Position numbers and translations under genes: made by a program. The notes beneath the pieces were generated by a model. That model was not told where the DNA came from. It searched no databases and was given only the letters and a program-made list of their open reading frames with translations. A stretch of 64,000 nt of DNA from Owenia fusiformis (taxonomy: Eukaryota; Annelida; Polychaeta; Sabellida; Oweniidae), in contig CAIIXF020000009.1 of the NCBI GenBank assembly GCA_903813345.2, positions 37,815,759 to 37,879,758 on the forward strand, given 5' to 3'. Of this stretch, positions 59,000 to 64,000 are shown piece after piece; the first letter of the stretch is position 1, and each line of letters begins with the position of its first letter.

Positions 59000-60228
59000 A
59001 CATGTAATTGCAAGTGTACCATCTTCTACTTTGACATTTGAATATATATTTGTTAATGCAAATGAATTCATGGTTTTTTCTCATTATTTTGTTACTCTTC
59101 ATCTGTTCATTGAGAATTATATTTAAATAAAGTATTTATTAACAATAAAATCAGTGTTGGTTTTGATTATACATTGTCACATTTTATAGGTAACTCAAAT
59201 ATACTCTCCAAAAAGACATGGTGCCAACTCGTTATCCTATTTTTCAAACCTCAGATTTCCTTTTTAAACTGCTTCTTCCTGTTTATTCTTCAGGATTTTC
59301 TTCCAATTTTAATCCAGTTTTCTAAAGTTCCTGGTTTTTCAGTACTCATTTATAAAATCAACATGAACTAGATATTGCAGTTGGATATGCTGTATGTTTT
59401 TTTCTATTTTGAGATAATATATATTTAACTGAAAACAATGGATAATTTCAGGATTTTTATGAGAGTTCCTGTTTTCATTAATTTTTATTTCATATTACAA
59501 ATAAGTTTGATATTATAGCCTCATATGATAAAATAAAAATATCTTTGGTTAGTAATCCTCATAAAAATGAATCTTCCATTTCTAAAAGACACTCCAGAAC
59601 AGTCATTACAGGCCCGTAGCCAGGATTTGCCAAGGGGTTCACTTTTTGAAAAATTCCAGGGGTTCACTTTTTACAACTCCAGCACTACCTTCCACTTTAA
59701 TCTCGGATATGGAATAACCCAAATTTGATTGTGTCATGATTAGATTATAAACTTTACTGAACATGCAGCTACATACTCTGTAGGTTTAGCATGTATTTGT
59801 CAACAGCAAAGTTACGGCTTCTGTGTTTTGGTGAAGCACTGGGACTTTATTTGACAGTTGACTTTATAATATTTCTTGGTATTGAACAATTCCTGTCAAT
59901 TCCTATTATTGACATTGAACAAGTCAATGTCAATAATCTGAAAAAGGCTAAAAAGGCCCATTTCAAGCAGATATATAATTTTACAGCGGTAGAATCGCCA
60001 CTGTGAAGCCCTTTGACGTACACCGGTAATGCAGGCTTTGCTAAAAAAACTAATCAAGGACTAGAAATAAAGAATACTTCTAATAAGAGGGATCAATAGA
60101 TGGCGTTCAGTATGCTAGAAATATATATTTAAATTACGATTTCGTTTAGTCTCATCTGTCAAAGTTTGACATTTAGCGAAGTTTCAAAATGGCGTCCAGT
60201 ATTCCACGCGAATGCATATTTTGAGGGA
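59000..60228. other. Intergenic region between CEP95 and XPO6
   Basis: Contains AATAAA at about 59126, a possible end of a hAT-type element near 59610 (CCCGTAGCCAGGATTTG followed by two GGGGTTCACTTTTT repeats), and the 59926-59994 fragment shared with 48803-48872. The XPO6 promoter should lie in its last few hundred bases: GTTTCAAAATGGCGTCC at 60179-60195 carries an AAAATGGCG element resembling a YY1 site. Confidence 0.4.
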
Positions 60229-60334
60229 ATTGAAGCTGATTTGAAGCCTCTACGTACAGTGAATTATCAAATCGAATATACACAGAGAGAGATCAATGTA
60301 ATATCTAACAGCTGTGTGGTTTTTGAAATCTAAA

Positions 60335-63064
60335 ATGGTAAGTTTCAAAAGTTATCGAACTTTCTTCTAGGCCTAATTTTTTAATAAAATTTGAAAAAAA
60401 AATTCAAATCAATTTTGAACTGGACAGTCGGCCCAGGCAGCTTGTTCGATGTGGAAATCACATGGAATTCTTTGGAAGATCAAATTAATCATATCCCATC
60501 AAAATGCGAAACAGAAGTTAGCTGCACGCACTACTGACGAAAAATATTGGTCTTTGAAAAACACTTGGAAGCATAGCCCAAGGGTAAAGTAATAGTAAGC
60601 TGTATATAGAAGAGATACAGCTTACTATTACTTTTCACTTGGCCTATGCTTGGAAGTAATCATGGGCTTCCAAGAATAGACTAGCAGATGGAGGGTCGGA
60701 CTTGATTCAACATTATTCAGAAACTAATTACAGTGCTGTATATAATAATAGAGTCAGTACGTCTATTTCCAAACACCCCCATCAAAAAATGTAGTTAGCC
60801 TGGCTGTACTGCACATCTATGCTATGATTCTTTATATACTATGTGTATTATCCACTGTAGAATGCATTTGCAGAAAAAATTACGAAAAATTGTAAAAAAT
60901 GTCTGGGTTATTCCATTTTTACTACAAGGTATTTCAGGGGGGTAATTCCGAACAGGAGTTTTTTTTGGGGGTAAATTCGAACACTTGCATGGGGGTAATT
61001 CCAAACACTTAACTTAAACTTAATTGTTTTAATTATTAGATTGATGGTATATCATTATATGATACCCATAACTTATGATACTGGATCCTGTCACCCCCGC
61101 ATATCAAGAAACCCAAATTTAAATCATTTATTACTGATATCTATTTATTTAAACGCACAGAGTTTGTGGGGGTAATTCCAAACACTAGCATGGGGGTAAT
61201 TCCGAACACCTAAATCATCATAATTGATTATTTTATTGTAAGATTGTTGGTATACGTCATTATATTGTATCTTTCAGGCTATAAATATTATGTAGAGGTA
61301 GTAGAGGTACTATTATTCAATTCAATGATCTGCTTGCCATTATTTGGAACCCGTTCGTGTTTACCCCCCTGTTTGGATTTGGACGTATTGACTCTAAAGG
61401 GTGCGTTTTCAAACTAAACAGAGTGCTCCTACCAAAATGAATTCGCCTACATACCCCTGAAACTCTTATCTGATAGATAGAATGCACAAAAAGAACAAAA
61501 GTTTTGCTATTATAGGTAAAAAGTTCTCTTGAAATTTCGAAGTGATTTTACCTGTTAATTCTGTCCATGGTCCGCCATTTTTGCGGAAGTTACACTGAAA
61601 CGCAAACTCCATAAAACGAAACGAAATCACTAGAAAAAACATGGCACACATTGTGCGCATGTGCAGCAAAGTTTAAACCAATCAGATTATTTGATTATTT
61701 TGCGCACATGAATTATTTGCTTCTGAGCACTTACAAGCTTACCACAATAAACAAACCTGGCAGAGACTACTCTTAGCCTACTTCATTTTGGCGAAATTTC
61801 AGCTCAAACTCGTGACAAATGCATTATGCATACGCTGGTGTGAAGCCTTGGAGACACTCATTTTGGTAAATATGATTTATGGGGTTAACTTTTCTGCAGT
61901 TTGTGGGAGTTTGGGACATTAAATCTTAAAATTCAAGAAAATATGCGAATTAAACGACTAATCAATTAATGTATACCAGCACTGTATATGTATACCAGGA
62001 ATAGAAACAGAAATTCAAAAAATGAAGTTACCCCTTTTATTTCTCGATTTTCACCTTACTGCCTTATTTCCTGACTGGAACTTGCACATCTGTATTACCA
62101 GAGTCGTATAGTGTCCCATCACACGAAATTATACAGAACAAGTATATTTTCAGCCTCCCTTCACTCAGAGTTTTGGCAGATGGATGACGTTATCAGGATT
62201 ATACACATCAGTCTATCCGAGTGATGTCCAGTCAAATAGATCTCTGAGGTGTGATAAAAAACATGTAGTGTTTCAGGGCCAGGCTCATGATCTTGAATAC
62301 AGAGAGGTATATGAACAGTCACTGCCCTCATGGCTTAGATGAATATATCTTTACGTTTCAGTTCTGATTATAAAAATATATTTATGTTTAACTTTTTAGG
62401 CTTCAGATGAGGCATCACTTCGTGCTCTCGAGGGCCTTATGACAGAATTCTTTCATGTGCAAACAACCAATGAAAGAAAACGACAGATAGGTAAGTTGCC
62501 AAGCAATGTACCTAAATCTTACCTTACATAAAAAGTTACCCTAAGCGCATAGTTTAGTTCTAAAGGAACTTCTGGACAATTTAAACTGCCCAACAGTAAA
62601 TTCAATCAGATGTCACAGTCCAGGTCATAAATCAATTGAAACCAACCAAATTGACATTTTCTCAACCAATCAGAGAGCAAAAAGAAACATGCTGAATAAT
62701 GTTTATGTTGGTTGATACTTGGTAAACAATGGCCTAGAAAAAATGACCATGTATAGAAAGTCGTCCTTCTGGCAATGGCAAGCACTGATTGGCTTCAAAA
62801 ATATAAAACTGAAAGAGTGAAGACGAAGGTATCTAATAGGGACTTATTTAGTCAAACAAATGCGAATGATATTAAAAGAAATATGCAAAGTTTGTTTATT
62901 CATTTGCTAGGAATATTGGTTTTGATGAATGATTTCTTTCTTTTATTTTAGAGGAGTTACTGAACAACTTTAGTCAACAGAAAGATGCATGGAGGCACTG
63001 CTTGTTTTACATGGCTAATACTGGCAATGAGTACGTCATGATGTACTGTATGACTGTATTAGAG
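60335..63064 (+). CDS. XPO6: Exportin-6 5' end (3' partial; first three exons)
   Basis: Exon 1 ends in TCTAAAATG|GTAAGT, so its only coding triplet is the ATG at 60335-60337. Exon 2 is 62400-62490 (acceptor CTTTTTAG) and encodes ASDEASLRALEGLMTEFFHV + QTTNERKRQI. Exon 3 is 62952-63064 and encodes EELLNNFSQQKDAWRHCLFY + MANTGNEYVMMYCMTVLE. With exon 1 this reads M-ASDEASLRALE, which matches the start of vertebrate exportin-6 almost residue for residue, including the importin-beta N-terminal domain. Exportin-6 is the importin-beta-family receptor that carries profilin-actin out of the nucleus with RanGTP. Exon 4 lies beyond the window. Intron 1 (60338-62399) contains a 77-bp hAT-like insertion and a 650-bp MITE. 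The assignment of exon 1 rests on the perfect phase-0 fit and the expected Met-Ala start. Confidence 0.85.
60572..60648. mobile_element. 77-bp hAT-like mini-MITE with 8-bp target duplication and an empty-site paralogue
   Basis: A near-perfect palindrome (CATAGCCCAAGGGTAAAGTA ... TACTTTTCACTTGGCCTATG) flanked by CTTGGAAG at 60564-60571 and 60649-60656. The inverted paralogue at 49985-50328 reads AACACTTGAAAATAATCATG across this site, with no insertion. An 8-bp duplication is typical of hAT transposition. Confidence 0.8.
60749..61396. mobile_element. MITE with TAGAGTCARTACGTC ends in XPO6 intron 1
   Basis: TAGAGTCAGTACGTC at the left and GACGTATTGACTCTA at the right. The interior carries four or more copies of GGGGGTAATTCCGAACAC and a repeated AGATTG.TGGTATA..TCATTATAT segment. 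About 648 bp, noncoding. Confidence 0.8.
61400..62399. other. XPO6 intron 1 remainder, nothing recognised
   Basis: Unique sequence with no convincing exon. The open stretch at 61466-61669 (minus) shows no family match. Confidence 0.35.
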
Positions 63065-63800
63065 GTAAGTCTTCACATTTATACAGAATCAGGCTGAGTT
63101 GAAATATCAGCTTTTTATGTAACCTCCAAGGAGTGTTTATTGTTAATGCAACCATTTTGGCAGAAACCATTTTGTGACTAGTATTTAGTGTTTGGCATTC
63201 AGGGTTGACAAACGAAGGTTTACACTTTTGAAATTGTAACCAAATGGTGACATTTTGTTGTAATGATGTCTTGATTTCTTGATGTCTAGCAGGTTAAATA
63301 AGAGAGCATGTAAAGACCAACTTTGTTAAGGAAGGAATAATGGATCTGCATTAACCCTCTTAGGGGGTCTTATCCTTAGTAGCCTTAGTTAAGATTGCTT
63401 TTGCCAAAATTGATAACTTGACTCGGCCTCTTAAAACAAGTAAAGGCCTTGTAAATATAAATCAGTGTTCTTACTTGGGTTTGCAATGTTTTTTTCATCA
63501 TGAAATATATGTATGTATGTATATTTATTTATTTAAGTGCCTCGTATAGAATACCAATCCTATTTTAGGCTTATGGGGCACATTATATTTATTACACATG
63601 GTTGGTGAAAACATGAACACATTGCTGTGTTGTGTGGTCAGGAAATGGTAACTATATTAAACTGTTTTGCTATCAGGAAAGTTCATGGAAATACAAATGT
63701 AGTTTCAATTTGCCACATCTTTTATATACAAACATAAAAGGATTTCTTTGCAACACATAATTTTATGCTAACATTTTTAGCAATACACACAAATCTGTGC
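63065..63800. other. XPO6 intron 3, nothing recognised
   Basis: Contains a GTATGTATGTATATTTATTT microsatellite at about 63510-63540. No fourth XPO6 exon was found. Confidence 0.4.
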
Positions 63801-63995
63801 TCAAATGTTGAAGAGTTCTTGAAAGGTTTTGTCTGTTTTAACATGGAATTCTTCTCGTCTGTCTTTGTTTGCCATAGTCCCTATCCAATTAGTAAGCGAC
63901 CATGCAAGAAAGTGCATAGCACCTTTGATATCATATTGATATTCATCATACATTGCTTGTGGAGTATAAGCTTGAACAATACAACCCCACTCCAC
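63801..63995 (-). CDS. Possible coding exon of an unknown minus-strand gene, cut by the window edge
   Basis: About 64 codons open from the right edge to a TGA at 63801: CIVQAYTPQAMYDEYQYDIK, then GAMHFLAWSLTNWIGTMANK and DRREEFHVKTDKTFQELFNI. Amino-acid composition (several Trp, Tyr, Met, balanced charges) looks like a real soluble protein rather than AT-rich noise, but I recognise no family. It could be the last exon of a gene lying mostly outside the window, a further nested antisense gene in XPO6, or a mobile-element fragment. Confidence 0.35.
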   Translation of the reverse strand: MEWGCIVQAYTPQAMYDEYQYDIKGAMHFLAWSLTNWIGTMANKDRREEFHVKTDKTFQELFNI

Positions 63996-64000
63996 ATCAC

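Noticed and set aside
59605-59690. CCCGTAGCCAGGATTTG motif resembling a hAT element end
   Set aside because: Only one end seen; no partner inverted repeat found, so no element was delimited.
1-64000. tRNA or rRNA genes
   Set aside because: No cloverleaf with A/B boxes and no rRNA-like block was noticed on either strand.

Overview
This is AT-rich, intron-rich animal nuclear DNA. Every recognisable gene is metazoan (a CEP95-like centrosomal protein, ENPP6-like phosphodiesterases, an SLC46-type transporter, exportin-6). Coding exons are short and bounded by GT/AG, and the introns are full of MITEs, non-LTR retrotransposon debris and minisatellites. A marine invertebrate (echinoderm, hemichordate, lancelet or mollusc grade) fits best, partly because of an N-RAG-TP-like transposon. 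The sequence alone does not fix the species. Nothing bacterial or viral was recognised.

Layout. A plus-strand gene that I read as CEP95 (CCDC45) runs from before base 1 to the stop at 57791. Its 15 visible coding exons keep phase throughout and total 1770 nt. Its introns are very large, and all the other recognised complete genes lie inside them on the minus strand. Intron 1951-5766 holds a broken transposon with a RAG1-N-terminal-like/ZAD zinc module. Intron 5842-31643 holds two complete tandem ENPP6-like genes (B, 430 aa, 24405 to 18671; A, 421 aa, 18133 to 9860), the relic of a third (C, near 30.7 kb), and two members of a small unnamed membrane-protein family (7.4 and 26.6 kb). Intron 32755-45542 holds an SLC46-like transporter (532 aa). 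Intron 45646-52273 holds two tandem intronless SGNH/PC-esterase-like type II membrane proteins. Downstream, the 5' end of exportin-6 (XPO6) begins at about 60.3 kb (start codon as the last codon of exon 1) and leaves the window after exon 3.

Repeats are the most striking feature. There are five tandem arrays: 88 bp x 30 (14964-17603), 131 bp (25.8-26.4 kb), 28 bp (32.8-33.7 kb), 24 bp x about 68 (42.57-44.2 kb) and 51 bp x about 45-50 (52.4-55.6 kb). Two of them are clearly amplified exon-intron junctions: the 88-bp unit carries the splice acceptor and first 15 nt of ENPP6-A exon 2, and the 51-bp unit carries the last 21 nt and splice donor of a CEP95 exon. A third (131 bp) overlaps the 3' end of a small membrane-protein gene. 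Two arrays have themselves been invaded by foldback/MITE elements. Several other MITE families are visible from their terminal inverted repeats.

Functionally, the genes do not form an obvious pathway. The cluster looks like local tandem duplication (ENPP6-like, small membrane proteins, SGNH proteins) inside the introns of a long host gene, next to an inverted duplicate of the XPO6 first exon. Exon boundaries were placed by eye from GT/AG sites, reading-frame continuity and paralogue comparison. No transcript or database evidence was available.
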